Assembly (NCBI RefSeq): GCF_013032005.1
Contig: NZ_WQBE01000013.1
Location: 1 to 64,000, forward strand
DNA length: 64,000 nucleotides
From: Ruegeria atlantica
GTDB taxonomy: Bacteria > Pseudomonadota > Alphaproteobacteria > Rhodobacterales > Rhodobacteraceae
Reading direction: 5' to 3'
Shown here: piece after piece, positions 25,687 to 34,714 of the stretch
How positions within the stretch are numbered: position 1 is the stretch's first letter
Layout of the letters: each line of letters starts with the position of its first letter
Made by a program: the position numbers and the translations under genes
Notes under the pieces: model-generated
What the model was told of the DNA's origin: nothing
The model's database searches: none
Seen by the model: only the letters and a program-made list of their open reading frames with translations

Positions 25687-26643
25687 ATGAGCGACGCAAG
25701 CTTCAATGCCAGCACCGTGACAGCGCAGACCCGCGCGGACGAGGCCAGCTTTGGCGACTATTTCGCCCTGCTGAAGCCGCGGGTCATGTCGTTGGTGGTG
25801 TTCACGGCGCTTGTCGGTCTGCTGGCGGCGCCTGTGCTGGTCCATCCCTTTGTCGGCTTCTGCGCCATCTTGTTCATTGCCATCGGTGGTGGTGCCTCGG
25901 GTGCGCTGAACATGTGGTGGGACGCTGACATTGACAAGGTGATGAAGCGCACCAAAGGCCGTCCGATTCCGTCCGGCAAGGTCGAGGCGGGCGAGGCCAT
26001 GGCCATTGGGCTGGCGCTGTCTGGCCTGTCGGTGATCATGCTGGGTCTGGCAACGAACTGGTTTGCCGGAGCCTTCCTGGGTTTCACCATCTTTTTCTAT
26101 GTCGTGGTCTACACGATGTGGCTAAAGCGTTCGACGCCGCAGAACATCGTGATCGGTGGTGCGGCAGGGGCTTTCCCTCCGGTAATCGGTTGGGTCGCGG
26201 CCACGGGGTCGATGACGCTTGAGCCGTGGCTGATGTTTGCCTTGACCTTCATGTGGACTCCACCACATTTCTGGGCTCTGGCGCTGTTCATGCGCTCGGA
26301 TTACGACGATGCGGGTGTGCCAATGCTGACCGTGACACACGGCCGCCGCGCGACGCGCTGGCACATTCTTGTTTACACCGTACTGCTGGCGCTGCTGGCG
26401 GTTGGCACGTCCTTCTCGGGCATCGGTGGCCCGATCTATCTGACCGTTGCTGTTGTGATGAACGCCCTGTTCCTGCGCGGAGCGTGGCAGATCTCGCGTC
26501 GCACCGAGGATGACTCAGAGGCAGATAACTTCAAGGTCGAGCGCTCATTCTTTAAGCTGTCGCTGCTCTACCTGTTCCTGCACTTCGGCGCGATTCTGGC
26601 TGAGGCGTTGTTGAAACCCTATGGATTGGGAGGTTGGTCATGA
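25687..26643 (+). CDS. ctaB: protohaem IX farnesyltransferase (haem O synthase)
   Basis: This 318-aa UbiA-family membrane enzyme has about nine spans. The first Asp-rich motif NMWWDADIDKVMKRT binds prenyl diphosphate. It converts haem B to haem O, the precursor of haem A for the aa3 oxidase. AAAGGA lies before the ATG. Its TGA overlaps the ATG of the next small gene (ATGA), so the two are translationally coupled. Confidence 0.96.
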   Translation: MSDASFNASTVTAQTRADEASFGDYFALLKPRVMSLVVFTALVGLLAAPVLVHPFVGFCAILFIAIGGGASGALNMWWDADIDKVMKRTKGRPIPSGKVEAGEAMAIGLALSGLSVIMLGLATNWFAGAFLGFTIFFYVVVYTMWLKRSTPQNIVIGGAAGAFPPVIGWVAATGSMTLEPWLMFALTFMWTPPHFWALALFMRSDYDDAGVPMLTVTHGRRATRWHILVYTVLLALLAVGTSFSGIGGPIYLTVAVVMNALFLRGAWQISRRTEDDSEADNFKVERSFFKLSLLYLFLHFGAILAEALLKPYGLGGWS

Positions 26644-26801
26644 GTCTGCGCAAAAGCCATGAACTGCACCAGCGCCGGTTCAACCGCAATCTGGGGGTGG
26701 GTCTGACGCTGGCTGCCTTCATTGTGATCATCTTTGGGCTAACGATCGTAAAAGTCTCCGGCACTGGCCTGGGTCAGCCGACACAAGAGGTTCAGAACTG
26801 A
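26640..26801 (+). CDS. coxF: CoxF-like small membrane protein
   Basis: This 53-aa protein has a basic, His-containing head (MSLRKSHELHQRRFNRN), one membrane span (about 20-38) and a short tail (KVSGTGLGQPTQEVQN). The start overlaps the ctaB stop, and its TGA shares an A with the ctaG ATG. Both overlaps argue strongly that it is translated. Its position and shape match the short CoxF protein seen between ctaB and ctaG in other alphaproteobacteria. The function is unknown, presumably oxidase assembly. It is easily missed because of its size. Confidence 0.8.
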   Translation: MSLRKSHELHQRRFNRNLGVGLTLAAFIVIIFGLTIVKVSGTGLGQPTQEVQN

Positions 26802-27376
26802 TGGCCTTGTCCGGTCCGCAAAAAACAGTGATGCAGACGGTCAGTGTGGTCGTGCTGATGGGCGGTTTGGCGTGGGCGGCGGTGCCGTTTTACGACTGGT
26901 TCTGCCGGGTCACTGGTTTTGGCGGTACGGTTGGTGTGGCCGAAACCGCGCCCGAGGATATTCTGGACCGCAAGGTCACCGTCCGCTTTGACGCCTCGAA
27001 AGCCAAAAGCATGGCGTGGGAGTTCAAACCGGTCGAGCGTGAGATGGAAGTGCGCATCGGTGAGACCGGATTGGCCTTTTACGAAGCCCACAACCCGACC
27101 GACCGTCCGATTGCCGGGCAGGCGTCTTACAACGTCGCGCCGTATTCGGCCGGTGGGTATTTTCAGAAAATCGCCTGTTTCTGTTTTGAAGAGCAGGTGC
27201 TGCAACCCGGTGAGCGGGTGCAGATGCCGGTAACCTTCTTCGTCGATCCAGAAATGGTCGAGGATCTGGAAGCCAAATATGTGCATACGATTACACTGTC
27301 GTATACATTCTACGAAATAGACCTGCCCGAGGGCTACGCCGCCTTGGATGAGCAGGCAGATACAAATACGAACTAA
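26801..27376 (+). CDS. ctaG: cytochrome c oxidase assembly protein CtaG (Cox11 family)
   Basis: The 191-aa protein has an N-terminal membrane anchor (about 12-32) and a periplasmic Ig-like domain with the copper-binding CFCF motif (in KIACFCFEEQ). Cox11 proteins deliver copper to the CuB site of subunit I. It is translationally coupled to coxF and is followed 22 nt later by ctaE. Confidence 0.96.
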   Translation: MALSGPQKTVMQTVSVVVLMGGLAWAAVPFYDWFCRVTGFGGTVGVAETAPEDILDRKVTVRFDASKAKSMAWEFKPVEREMEVRIGETGLAFYEAHNPTDRPIAGQASYNVAPYSAGGYFQKIACFCFEEQVLQPGERVQMPVTFFVDPEMVEDLEAKYVHTITLSYTFYEIDLPEGYAALDEQADTNTN

Positions 27377-27398
27377 CGCCTGTAGGTGAGGGACGCTG

Positions 27399-28214
27399 AT
27401 GGCACACGCAAAAAACCATGATTATCACATTCTGGCCCCGTCGATCTGGCCGCTGATCGGCGCGATCGGTGGCTTTGTGATGCTGTTCGGGGCCGTCCTT
27501 TGGATGCACGGTGTTACACCGTTTGTGTTCTGGGCCGGTCTGGTGGCCGTTCTTTACACCATGTTCGCCTGGTGGTCCGAGGTTGTGGCCGAGAGCCGCG
27601 CTGGCGACCACACGCCGGTTGTGCGCATCGGTCTGCGTTATGGTTTCATCCTGTTCGTGATGTCCGAGGTTATGTTCTTCTTCGCCTGGTTCTGGTCGTT
27701 CTTCAAACACCGCATGTATCCGATGTACGACTATGCTGGCACCGAGTACATCCAGCCGGATATTCACGCGGTTGACCCCTTCCACCTGCCGCTGATCAAC
27801 ACGCTGGTTCTGCTGTTGTCGGGCTGTGCGATCACCTGGGCGCACCACGCGCTGGTGCATGACAATGACCGCAAGGCGCTGATCAACGGTTTGGCTATCG
27901 GTATCGTACTGGGTATCGCATTTACCGCCCTGCAGGGCTTTGAATATTATGAATTGCTGGCGCACGAAGGCTGGAAATTCGGCGACGATCAGTTCTATTC
28001 GAACTTCTTCATGGCCACCGGGTTCCACGGTTTCCACGTGATCATCGGTACCATCTTCCTGTCGGTCTGCCTGATCCGGGCGCTACGCGGTGACTTTACC
28101 CCTGAAAAACACGTCGGGTTTGAAGCGGCAGCCTGGTACTGGCACTTTGTGGATGTCGTCTGGCTGTTCCTGTTCTTCGCTGTCTACATCTGGGGTCAGG
28201 CTCCGCTGATTTAA
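27399..28214 (+). CDS. ctaE: cytochrome c oxidase subunit III
   Basis: The 271-aa integral membrane protein has seven spans and the subunit III signatures [26 protein letters not shown] and [11 protein letters not shown]. It is a core aa3 oxidase subunit that stabilises the proton pathway. The gene ends the oxidase cluster and is followed by a strong terminator. GTGAGGGAC precedes the ATG. Confidence 0.97.
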   Translation: MAHAKNHDYHILAPSIWPLIGAIGGFVMLFGAVLWMHGVTPFVFWAGLVAVLYTMFAWWSEVVAESRAGDHTPVVRIGLRYGFILFVMSEVMFFFAWFWSFFKHRMYPMYDYAGTEYIQPDIHAVDPFHLPLINTLVLLLSGCAITWAHHALVHDNDRKALINGLAIGIVLGIAFTALQGFEYYELLAHEGWKFGDDQFYSNFFMATGFHGFHVIIGTIFLSVCLIRALRGDFTPEKHVGFEAAAWYWHFVDVVWLFLFFAVYIWGQAPLI

Positions 28215-28236
28215 CGCCGGTCAGGCGATCCAATTG

Positions 28237-28265
28237 CAAAAGCCGCCCCAAGGGGCGGCTTTTTC
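28237..28265 (+). terminator. intrinsic terminator after ctaE
   Basis: The 9-bp GC-rich stem AGCCGCCCC / GGGGCGGCT, extended by A/T pairs, is followed by TTTTC. It lies 26 nt after the ctaE stop. It closes the oxidase operon before surf1. Confidence 0.9.
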
Positions 28266-28277
28266 TATTTCCGAGGC

Positions 28278-28318
28278 GCAAGATTGCGCCCGATACAATT
28301 GCGTGGTTGCAATCTTGC
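28278..28318. promoter_or_regulatory. perfect 10-bp inverted repeat upstream of surf1
   Basis: GCAAGATTGC and GCAATCTTGC are exact complements, spaced 21 nt (centres two to three helical turns apart). They lie just after the ctaE terminator and 66 bp before the surf1 ATG. The arrangement suits a dimeric regulator binding site or a hairpin in the leader. The binding protein is unknown. Confidence 0.45.
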
Positions 28319-28383
28319 ACGTGGCACCCTTAACAAGGCGCCGGTTCAACCCGAGCCTTTAGGTAACGAAATCTGGTCCCGAT

Positions 28384-29061
28384 ATGCGCCGCATCCTGTT
28401 CCTGCTGATATTTGGTATTGCCGGTTTGGCGATCCTGTTGTCTCTGGGCTTCTGGCAGATGCAGCGACTGACATGGAAACAGGGTGTTCTGTCCGAGATT
28501 GATACCCGCATCACGGCAGCACCGGTTGCCTTACGCGACAGCGTTTCTCCTGAGGATGACAAGTACTTGCCGGTAACGATTTCTGGTGAGATGGTGCCCG
28601 GGGAAATCCATGTTCTGGTTTCGGTCAAACTTGTCGGCGCAGGTTACCGCATTATTCAGCGTTTCAGCACTGAAGACCGAACAATTCTTGTAGACCGGGG
28701 GTTTGTTCCGACCACTGCCAAGCAGGCTGAACGGCAGGTGGGTCAGATGGAGGTAACGGGTAATCTGCATTGGCCCGACGAGGTCGACGGGTACACACCC
28801 GAACCGGACATGGAAAGCAATATCTGGTTTGCCCGCGACGTGCCCAATCTGGCCGCTGCTTTGGGGGCTGAACCGGTGCTTCTTGTCGCCCGTTCACAAA
28901 CTGACCCGGGCGTGACGCCCCTGCCTGTCGACACTGCGGGTATTCCCAATGACCACCTGCAATATGCAATCACATGGTTTGGTCTGGCTCTGGTCTGGGC
29001 CGCGATGACCGGTTATTTCCTGTGGCGCAATCGCGCCCCTTCTGAAAGTGAAGAGCAATGA
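28384..29061 (+). CDS. SURF1 family cytochrome oxidase biogenesis protein
   Basis: The 225-aa protein has one span at each end (about 3-22 and 198-217), the opening GFWQMQRLTWKQ and the conserved VDRGFVP segment. SURF1 proteins help haem A insertion into oxidase subunit I. It is separated from the ctaE operon by a terminator. Its stop overlaps the thrC start by ATGA, tying oxidase assembly to amino-acid synthesis in one transcript. The ribosome site is weak. Confidence 0.92.
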   Translation: MRRILFLLIFGIAGLAILLSLGFWQMQRLTWKQGVLSEIDTRITAAPVALRDSVSPEDDKYLPVTISGEMVPGEIHVLVSVKLVGAGYRIIQRFSTEDRTILVDRGFVPTTAKQAERQVGQMEVTGNLHWPDEVDGYTPEPDMESNIWFARDVPNLAAALGAEPVLLVARSQTDPGVTPLPVDTAGIPNDHLQYAITWFGLALVWAAMTGYFLWRNRAPSESEEQ

Positions 29062-30446
29062 AATACATCTCGACCCGTGGCCAAGCGCCTGAACTGACCT
29101 TTGAAGAGGCGATGTTGACCGGGCTGGCCCGCGATGGTGGCCTGTACCTGCCTGCCGAAATTCCGGTGATGAGCCAGGAAGAGATCGCAGCATTGGCAGG
29201 GTTGCCCTATGAGGAAATCGCGTTCAGCGTGATGTGGCCCTATGTCAGCGGGTCCTTTGCCAAGGATGAGTTCAAGGCGATCATCGCCCGCGCCTATGAA
29301 GGCTTTGGTCATGATGCCCGTGCGCCACTGAAGCAGCTGAACGAAAACCACTTCCTACTGGAGTTGTTCCACGGTCCGACACTGGCGTTCAAAGACTTTG
29401 CCATGCAACTGATCGGGCAACTGTTCCAGGTGGCCCTGAAGCGGCGCGGTGAACGTGTGACCATCGTGGGCGCAACCAGCGGCGATACGGGCTCGGCCGC
29501 GATTGAGGCGTTCCGGGGGCTGGATGCCGTGGACGTGTTCATTCTGTTCCCCCATGGTCGTGTGTCCGAGGTGCAACGCCGCCAGATGACCACGCCGGCA
29601 GACAGCAATGTGCATGCATTGGCCGTTGATGGCGACTTTGACGATTGTCAGGCTGCCGTAAAGGACATGTTCAACGATTTCGAATTTCGCGATGGGGTGA
29701 AACTGGCGGGCGTGAACTCGATCAACTTTGCCCGCGTGTTGGCGCAGGTGGTCTACTATTTCTCGGCTGCGGCCAGCCTGGGGGCACCGCATCGCAAGGT
29801 CAGCTTCACTGTGCCTACCGGCAATTTCGGTGACATCTTTGCCGGTTATATCGCCAAGTGCATGGGGCTGCCCATAGATCGGTTGGTTGTGGCCACAAAT
29901 CAGAACGACATTCTGCATCGCTGCCTTTCGGGGCAGGGGTACTTCAAGGGCGACACCATTCCTTCGATCAGCCCGTCGATGGATATTCAGGTCAGCTCGA
30001 ACTTTGAACGTGCGCTGTACTATGCCTATGGCGAGGATGGCAGCGCTGTATCGCAGTTGATGGATGAGCTGAAGAATGGCGGCTTCAACGTCAGTCAGGG
30101 CGCGATGGAAGCACTGCGCGAGAATTTCGACTCGGGCCGGGTGTCCGAGGATGAAACACTGGCCACCATCAAATCCGCATTGGCCCACAGCGCCGAGCTG
30201 GTTTGCCCGCACACCGCGGTCGGTATCAAGGTCGCCGAAGATCACCGTGCGGCTGACGTTCCGATGATCACTTTGGCCACCGCACATCCGGCGAAATTCC
30301 CGGCGGCGGTTGAGAAGGCGAGTGACGTACATCCGCCTCTTCCCTCTCGCATGTCTGATCTGTATGAACGTCCGGAACGGGTGACCCGCATCGCCAATGA
30401 TCTGGGTGCCATTGAGGATCATATCAAAAGGCATATTGCTGAGTGA
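29058..30446 (+). CDS. thrC: threonine synthase
   Basis: The 462-aa PLP enzyme has the cofactor lysine at Lys112 in PTLAFKDFAMQ, the SGDTGSAA phosphate-binding loop, and the long form typical of bacterial and fungal threonine synthases. It makes threonine from O-phosphohomoserine. It is coupled to surf1 upstream and to the M16 protease gene downstream (GTGA overlap). Confidence 0.96.
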   Translation: MKYISTRGQAPELTFEEAMLTGLARDGGLYLPAEIPVMSQEEIAALAGLPYEEIAFSVMWPYVSGSFAKDEFKAIIARAYEGFGHDARAPLKQLNENHFLLELFHGPTLAFKDFAMQLIGQLFQVALKRRGERVTIVGATSGDTGSAAIEAFRGLDAVDVFILFPHGRVSEVQRRQMTTPADSNVHALAVDGDFDDCQAAVKDMFNDFEFRDGVKLAGVNSINFARVLAQVVYYFSAAASLGAPHRKVSFTVPTGNFGDIFAGYIAKCMGLPIDRLVVATNQNDILHRCLSGQGYFKGDTIPSISPSMDIQVSSNFERALYYAYGEDGSAVSQLMDELKNGGFNVSQGAMEALRENFDSGRVSEDETLATIKSALAHSAELVCPHTAVGIKVAEDHRAADVPMITLATAHPAKFPAAVEKASDVHPPLPSRMSDLYERPERVTRIANDLGAIEDHIKRHIAE

Positions 30447-31705
30447 CTGTCAGACAAGACCAACTGAAGAACGGCTTTCGTATCGTCAGTGAACATATGC
30501 CGGGGCTGCAATCGGCGGCCATCGGCATTTGGGTAACAGCCGGTGGGCGGCATGAACGGATCGAGCAGAACGGTATTGCCCATTTCCTTGAACATATGGC
30601 GTTCAAGGGAACTGAGCGCAGGTCTGCGCTGCAGATCGCCGAAGCGATCGAGGATGTGGGCGGGTATATCAACGCCTATACCTCGCGCGAGGTGACGGCC
30701 TATTACGCACGCGTTCTGAAAGACGATGTGGCGCTGGCGATGGACGTGATTGGTGACATCGTTCTGAACCCTGTCTTTGACCCGCGCGAGATCGAGGTCG
30801 AGCGCGGCGTGATCCTGCAAGAGATCGGCCAGGCTTATGACACGCCGGACGACGTGATTTTTGACTGGTTGCAAGAGCAGAGCTATCACGATCAACCGCT
30901 GGGTCGCACCATTCTGGGCCCGACTGAGCGGGTCAGCGCGTTTTCGCGCGAGGACCTGTCGGGTTTTGTCGCCGAGCATTATGGCCCCGAGCAGATGATC
31001 CTGTCTGCCGCGGGTGCCGTGGATCACGATGCACTGATGAAAATGGCCGAAGAGATGTTTGGCCATCTGCAACCGCGCAAAGGGCTGGTTCCTGAAACGG
31101 CCCGCTTCACCGGCGGCGAAGCGCGACAAGAGAAAGAGCTGGAACAAGCCCATTTCGCACTCGCGTTGGAAAGCCCCGGCTACCGCGACGATGAGATCTA
31201 TACGGCACAGATTTACTCCACCGCTTTGGGTGGCGGCATGTCCTCGCGCCTGTTTCAGGAGGTGCGCGAGATACGTGGCCTATGCTACACGATCTTTGCG
31301 CAGACCGGGGCCTATGCTGATACCGGAACAACAACGATCTACGCAGGCACCTCGGCGGATCAGGTCGCAGAGCTGGCCACGATTACCATCGATGAGATGA
31401 AGCGTGCCGCCGAAGACATGAGCGCCGAAGAGGTTGCCCGCGCCCGCGCGCAGATGAAAGCCGGGATGCTGATGGGGCTGGAAAGCCCATCAAACCGGGC
31501 GGAACGCCTGGCGCGTCTGGTTCAGATTTGGGACCGGGTGCCGTCGCTTGAGGATACGGTCGCCAAGATCGATGCGGTCAGCACCGGGGATGTTCGTGCG
31601 TTTGCAGAAAAGATGGCGCTTCAGGCGCCGGCGGCCTTGGCGCTCTACGGTCCAGTTTCCGCCGCGCCCACGCTGGCAGAATTGCAGGAGAGGCGTGCGG
31701 CGTGA
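30443..31705 (+). CDS. M16 family zinc peptidase (processing peptidase-like)
   Basis: This 420-aa protein has the inverted zinc motif HFLEH (47-51) with the following MAFKGT and the downstream EVERGVILQEI glutamate. The C-terminal M16 domain lacks a second zinc site, as usual. It resembles the alphaproteobacterial relatives of the mitochondrial processing peptidase beta subunit. The substrate is unknown. The start is GTG, overlapping the thrC stop. Its own TGA shares an A with the next ATG. Confidence 0.93.
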   Translation: MTVRQDQLKNGFRIVSEHMPGLQSAAIGIWVTAGGRHERIEQNGIAHFLEHMAFKGTERRSALQIAEAIEDVGGYINAYTSREVTAYYARVLKDDVALAMDVIGDIVLNPVFDPREIEVERGVILQEIGQAYDTPDDVIFDWLQEQSYHDQPLGRTILGPTERVSAFSREDLSGFVAEHYGPEQMILSAAGAVDHDALMKMAEEMFGHLQPRKGLVPETARFTGGEARQEKELEQAHFALALESPGYRDDEIYTAQIYSTALGGGMSSRLFQEVREIRGLCYTIFAQTGAYADTGTTTIYAGTSADQVAELATITIDEMKRAAEDMSAEEVARARAQMKAGMLMGLESPSNRAERLARLVQIWDRVPSLEDTVAKIDAVSTGDVRAFAEKMALQAPAALALYGPVSAAPTLAELQERRAA

Positions 31706-32289
31706 TGCTGTTGGGCAGACGCAAGCTGAAACTCGAGACCGAGCGCCTAAGCCTGCGCCCGCCCGTTCACTCTGATTTCAACGATTGGGCGGCGCTGCGG
31801 CGAGCGTCCCAAGAATTCCTTACCCCGTGGGAGCCGATCTGGGCTAAGGATCATCTGACGCGCAAATCTTTCACCAATCGCGTCTACTGGGCGCAGCGTT
31901 CAGTGGCCAGTGGCACAGCGATTCCTTTGTTCCTATTCCGTCGATCCGATGATGTGCTTCTGGGGGCGATCACGCTGGACAACGTGCGCCGCGGCCCGGC
32001 GCAGGCTGGGACGCTGGGATATTGGACCGGTCAAACCTTTGCCCGCAACGGGTATATGCGCGAGGCGATAGGCGCGATTGTCCATTATGCCTTCACTCGC
32101 CTGGATCTAAGCCGGATCGAGGCCGCGTGCCTGCCCGAAAACAAGCCCTCGCGCGGGTTGCTGGAAAGCTCGGGCTTTAAATATGAGGGCGTGGCGCAGT
32201 CTTATCTGCAGATCAACGGGCGGTGGCGGACACATGTCCTGTATGCCAGCCTGCGGTCGGATCGGCGCGGCAAGACGGACGCGGGGTAG
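31705..32289 (+). CDS. GNAT acetyltransferase, RimJ type
   Basis: This 194-aa GNAT protein has ETERLSLRPP at the start, the acetyl-CoA region near GYWTGQTFARNGYMREA, and ENKPSRGLLESSGFKYEG at the end. These patterns match RimJ/RimL N-terminal acetyltransferases that modify ribosomal proteins, but other substrates are possible. AGGAGAGG lies upstream. The ATG overlaps the protease stop by one base; a GTG one codon earlier is an alternative start. It ends the surf1-thrC-M16 string and is followed by a repeat element. Confidence 0.88.
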   Translation: MLLGRRKLKLETERLSLRPPVHSDFNDWAALRRASQEFLTPWEPIWAKDHLTRKSFTNRVYWAQRSVASGTAIPLFLFRRSDDVLLGAITLDNVRRGPAQAGTLGYWTGQTFARNGYMREAIGAIVHYAFTRLDLSRIEAACLPENKPSRGLLESSGFKYEGVAQSYLQINGRWRTHVLYASLRSDRRGKTDAG

Positions 32290-32350
32290 GGGCTTTGCCC
32301 CCGGCGCGGCCAGCCGCACCTCCCCCGAGACTTTTTTGGCCAGATGAACA
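32289..32350 (+). repeat. intergenic hairpin-plus-GCCAGATGAA repeat module, copy A
   Basis: It starts with a small hairpin GGGGC-TTT-GCCCC that overlaps the last base of the stop codon of the acetyltransferase. Next come a second GC-rich stretch, CCTCCCCCGAG, a T-run, and GGCCAGATGAA. The same modules occur twice more at 41249-41376. The hairpin and T-run may terminate transcription. The fixed core suggests a dispersed repeat family. Confidence 0.7.
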
Positions 32351-32390
32351 AGGGGCATGACTTGTTGGCGTTCTGCGCTACACTTGCCCC

Positions 32391-33209
32391 ATGCGCTGGA
32401 TTGTTGCGGTATTGATGGTGATCTCGGGCGGGGCTGTGGCGCAGGAGCGGCGGCCGAGCCATTGTATCGCCATCGCGGATGCCGCGCCGGGGATCGAGTA
32501 TATTCACAAGGCGGCGTGGCAGGACCCGATCCCGGAATTTTCCGTGCGGATCAGCTATATCGCCCATGCCTCTTTCCTGATCCAGACGCAGGGCGGGTTG
32601 AACGCAGTGACGGATTTCACCGGCTTTATTGGTAGTGCCGATTTGATCCCGGATGTGGTCACCATGAACCATGCGCACAGTACTCATTGGACCGCTCATC
32701 CCGATCCTGCAATCCCGCATGTGTTGCCGGGGTGGGGCGAGTTTGGGCAGGGTATCGATCATTACCTTGATCTGGGCGAGATGCTGGTACGCAATGTCTC
32801 GACCGATATCCGATCTGCGTATGGCGGCGTGGAAGAGCGCGGCAATTCGATCTTTGTGTTCGAGGTGGAAGGGCTGTGCATCGGCCATCTGGGCCATTTG
32901 CACCATATACCATCCGATGAACAATTTGCGGCGTTGGGGCGACTGGATGTTGTTATGGCGGCGGTGGATGGGGGAACGACGATGCCTCTGCCCGAGATGA
33001 TCTCGGTCCTCAAGCGGCTGAAAAGTTCCGTTATCATCCCGATGCACTGGTTCTCGGGCTTTTCTCTGGACCGGTTTCTAGTCGATATCCGCAATGATTT
33101 TCCGGTTGAACGCAAGGGAGCAACCGAAATCACCGTGTCGCTGCGTACTCTGCCAAGTCAGCCAACAGTGGTCGTGCTGGAGCCGCAGTATCTGATCGAA
33201 CTGGAATAG
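32391..33209 (+). CDS. secreted MBL-fold metallohydrolase
   Basis: The 272-aa protein has a signal peptide (about 1-19, GGAVAQE). Its metallo-beta-lactamase fold has IAHASFLIQTQGG and the metal-binding TMNHAHSTHW, plus a late MPLPEM...PMHWFSG region. It resembles UlaG-like hydrolases. The substrate is unknown; periplasmic location is inferred from the leader. The ribosome site is weak. It stands 38 nt before the FAD dehydrogenase. Confidence 0.82.
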   Translation: MRWIVAVLMVISGGAVAQERRPSHCIAIADAAPGIEYIHKAAWQDPIPEFSVRISYIAHASFLIQTQGGLNAVTDFTGFIGSADLIPDVVTMNHAHSTHWTAHPDPAIPHVLPGWGEFGQGIDHYLDLGEMLVRNVSTDIRSAYGGVEERGNSIFVFEVEGLCIGHLGHLHHIPSDEQFAALGRLDVVMAAVDGGTTMPLPEMISVLKRLKSSVIIPMHWFSGFSLDRFLVDIRNDFPVERKGATEITVSLRTLPSQPTVVVLEPQYLIELE

Positions 33210-33247
33210 GGCTTGTCCGAGCGCGCTCGCTTGGGCAATGAGGTGGC

Positions 33248-34666
33248 ATGACACTGAATCCTGCCGATGAGAACCTGGCCCGTTTGATCCGGGCTGATCT
33301 GGGTGAAGATATTTTGCGCCCGGTCACGGAACGCTATCTGGAAGAGCCACGGGGGCGTTTTACCGGACATGCCGGTTTGTTGGCCTTACCGCGAACGGTT
33401 GATGAAGTAGCAGCGCTGGTGCGATTGGCCTTGGATAAGCGGGTACCGGTAGTGCCTTACGGTGGTGGCACAGGGCTGGTAGGCGGACAGGTAATGCCGG
33501 ACGGGCCAGCGCCCCTCTTGATCTCGTTAGAGAGGATGACCGCGATCCGGGCGGTTTACCCGACCGAGAACATTCTGATTGCCGAGGCAGGTGCCATTCT
33601 GGCAGATGTACAAACCGCCGCGGAAGAGGCGAACCGGTTATTCCCTCTGGCTCTTGCAGCGCAGGGATCTTGCCGGATCGGGGGCAACCTTGCCACCAAC
33701 GCGGGTGGGGTCAACGTGTTGCGCTATGGCAATGCGCGCGACCTTTGTTTGGGGCTTGAGGCGGTTCTGCCCAGCGGTGAAATCTGGCACGGGCTCAGCC
33801 GGTTGCGCAAGGACAACACCGGCTATGATCTTCGTAACCTGCTGATAGGTGCGGAGGGTACATTGGGGATCATCACCGCTGCCTCGTTGAAACTTTCTCC
33901 GCGGCCCGAGGCGGTCGGAACCGCGATGCTTCAGGTCGCTTCACCCCAAGCGGCGATCGATTTACTATCATTGGCCCACGACCAACTGGGTGAAGCGGTC
34001 AGCACCTTTGAGCTGATCCACAAGCAGGGGCTGCAATTCCTGACCGAGGTTTTGCCAGATGTGCGCCAGCCATTTGAGACGCAGCCTGAATGGTGCGTTC
34101 TGATCGAACTTGGATTGTTTGCGGGGCACTCGCCCGCTGACGCGCTGGAAAGGCTGTATATCGATGCGGACAAAGCTGGCCTCGTCGGGGAGGCGGTTAT
34201 TGCGCAAAGCGAGGCGCAGCGTATGGACCTATGGGCCGTGCGCGAGCGTATCCCCGAGGCCAACCGGCTGATCGGGTCGGTGTCCAGCCACGATATCTCG
34301 GTCCCGATATCCCGAATTCCCGAATTCATTCAACGCGGGGCCGAGGTCGTGGCCGCGCTTGGGTTGTTCCGCATCAACTGTTTTGGTCACGTTGGTGATG
34401 GCAATCTGCACTACAACGTGTTCCCGCCCTTGGGCCACAGCCGTTCGGAGTTTGATGGCGAGAGACAGGCCGTCAAACACGCTGTGCATGATCTGGTGGA
34501 GGCCTTTGGTGGCTCGGTCAGTGCCGAGCATGGGGTAGGGCGTCTGAAAGTCGATGATCTTGAGCGCTATGGCGGCGCGACAAAGCTGTCTGCAATGCGT
34601 GCAATCAAAGCTGCGCTGGACCCGCAGGGGATCATGAATCCGGGTGCGGTTTTGAGGGCGGATTGA
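33248..34666 (+). CDS. FAD-linked 2-hydroxyacid dehydrogenase (GlcD/D2HGDH family)
   Basis: This 472-aa flavoprotein has an FAD_binding_4 domain (about 40-220) with PYGGGTGLVGG (70-80), and an FAD-oxidase C domain with NCFGHVGDGNLHYNV and EHGVGRLK. The family includes D-lactate, D-2-hydroxyglutarate and glycolate dehydrogenases. Length and motifs fit the D-2-hydroxyglutarate/D-lactate branch, but the substrate is not proven. GAGGTGGC precedes the ATG. It converges with apt. Confidence 0.88.
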   Translation: MTLNPADENLARLIRADLGEDILRPVTERYLEEPRGRFTGHAGLLALPRTVDEVAALVRLALDKRVPVVPYGGGTGLVGGQVMPDGPAPLLISLERMTAIRAVYPTENILIAEAGAILADVQTAAEEANRLFPLALAAQGSCRIGGNLATNAGGVNVLRYGNARDLCLGLEAVLPSGEIWHGLSRLRKDNTGYDLRNLLIGAEGTLGIITAASLKLSPRPEAVGTAMLQVASPQAAIDLLSLAHDQLGEAVSTFELIHKQGLQFLTEVLPDVRQPFETQPEWCVLIELGLFAGHSPADALERLYIDADKAGLVGEAVIAQSEAQRMDLWAVRERIPEANRLIGSVSSHDISVPISRIPEFIQRGAEVVAALGLFRINCFGHVGDGNLHYNVFPPLGHSRSEFDGERQAVKHAVHDLVEAFGGSVSAEHGVGRLKVDDLERYGGATKLSAMRAIKAALDPQGIMNPGAVLRAD

Positions 34667-34714
34667 TCGTGCCGCTTCCCGCGCCTTGCCTTTGGGAAAT
34701 TGAATGACGGGCGT

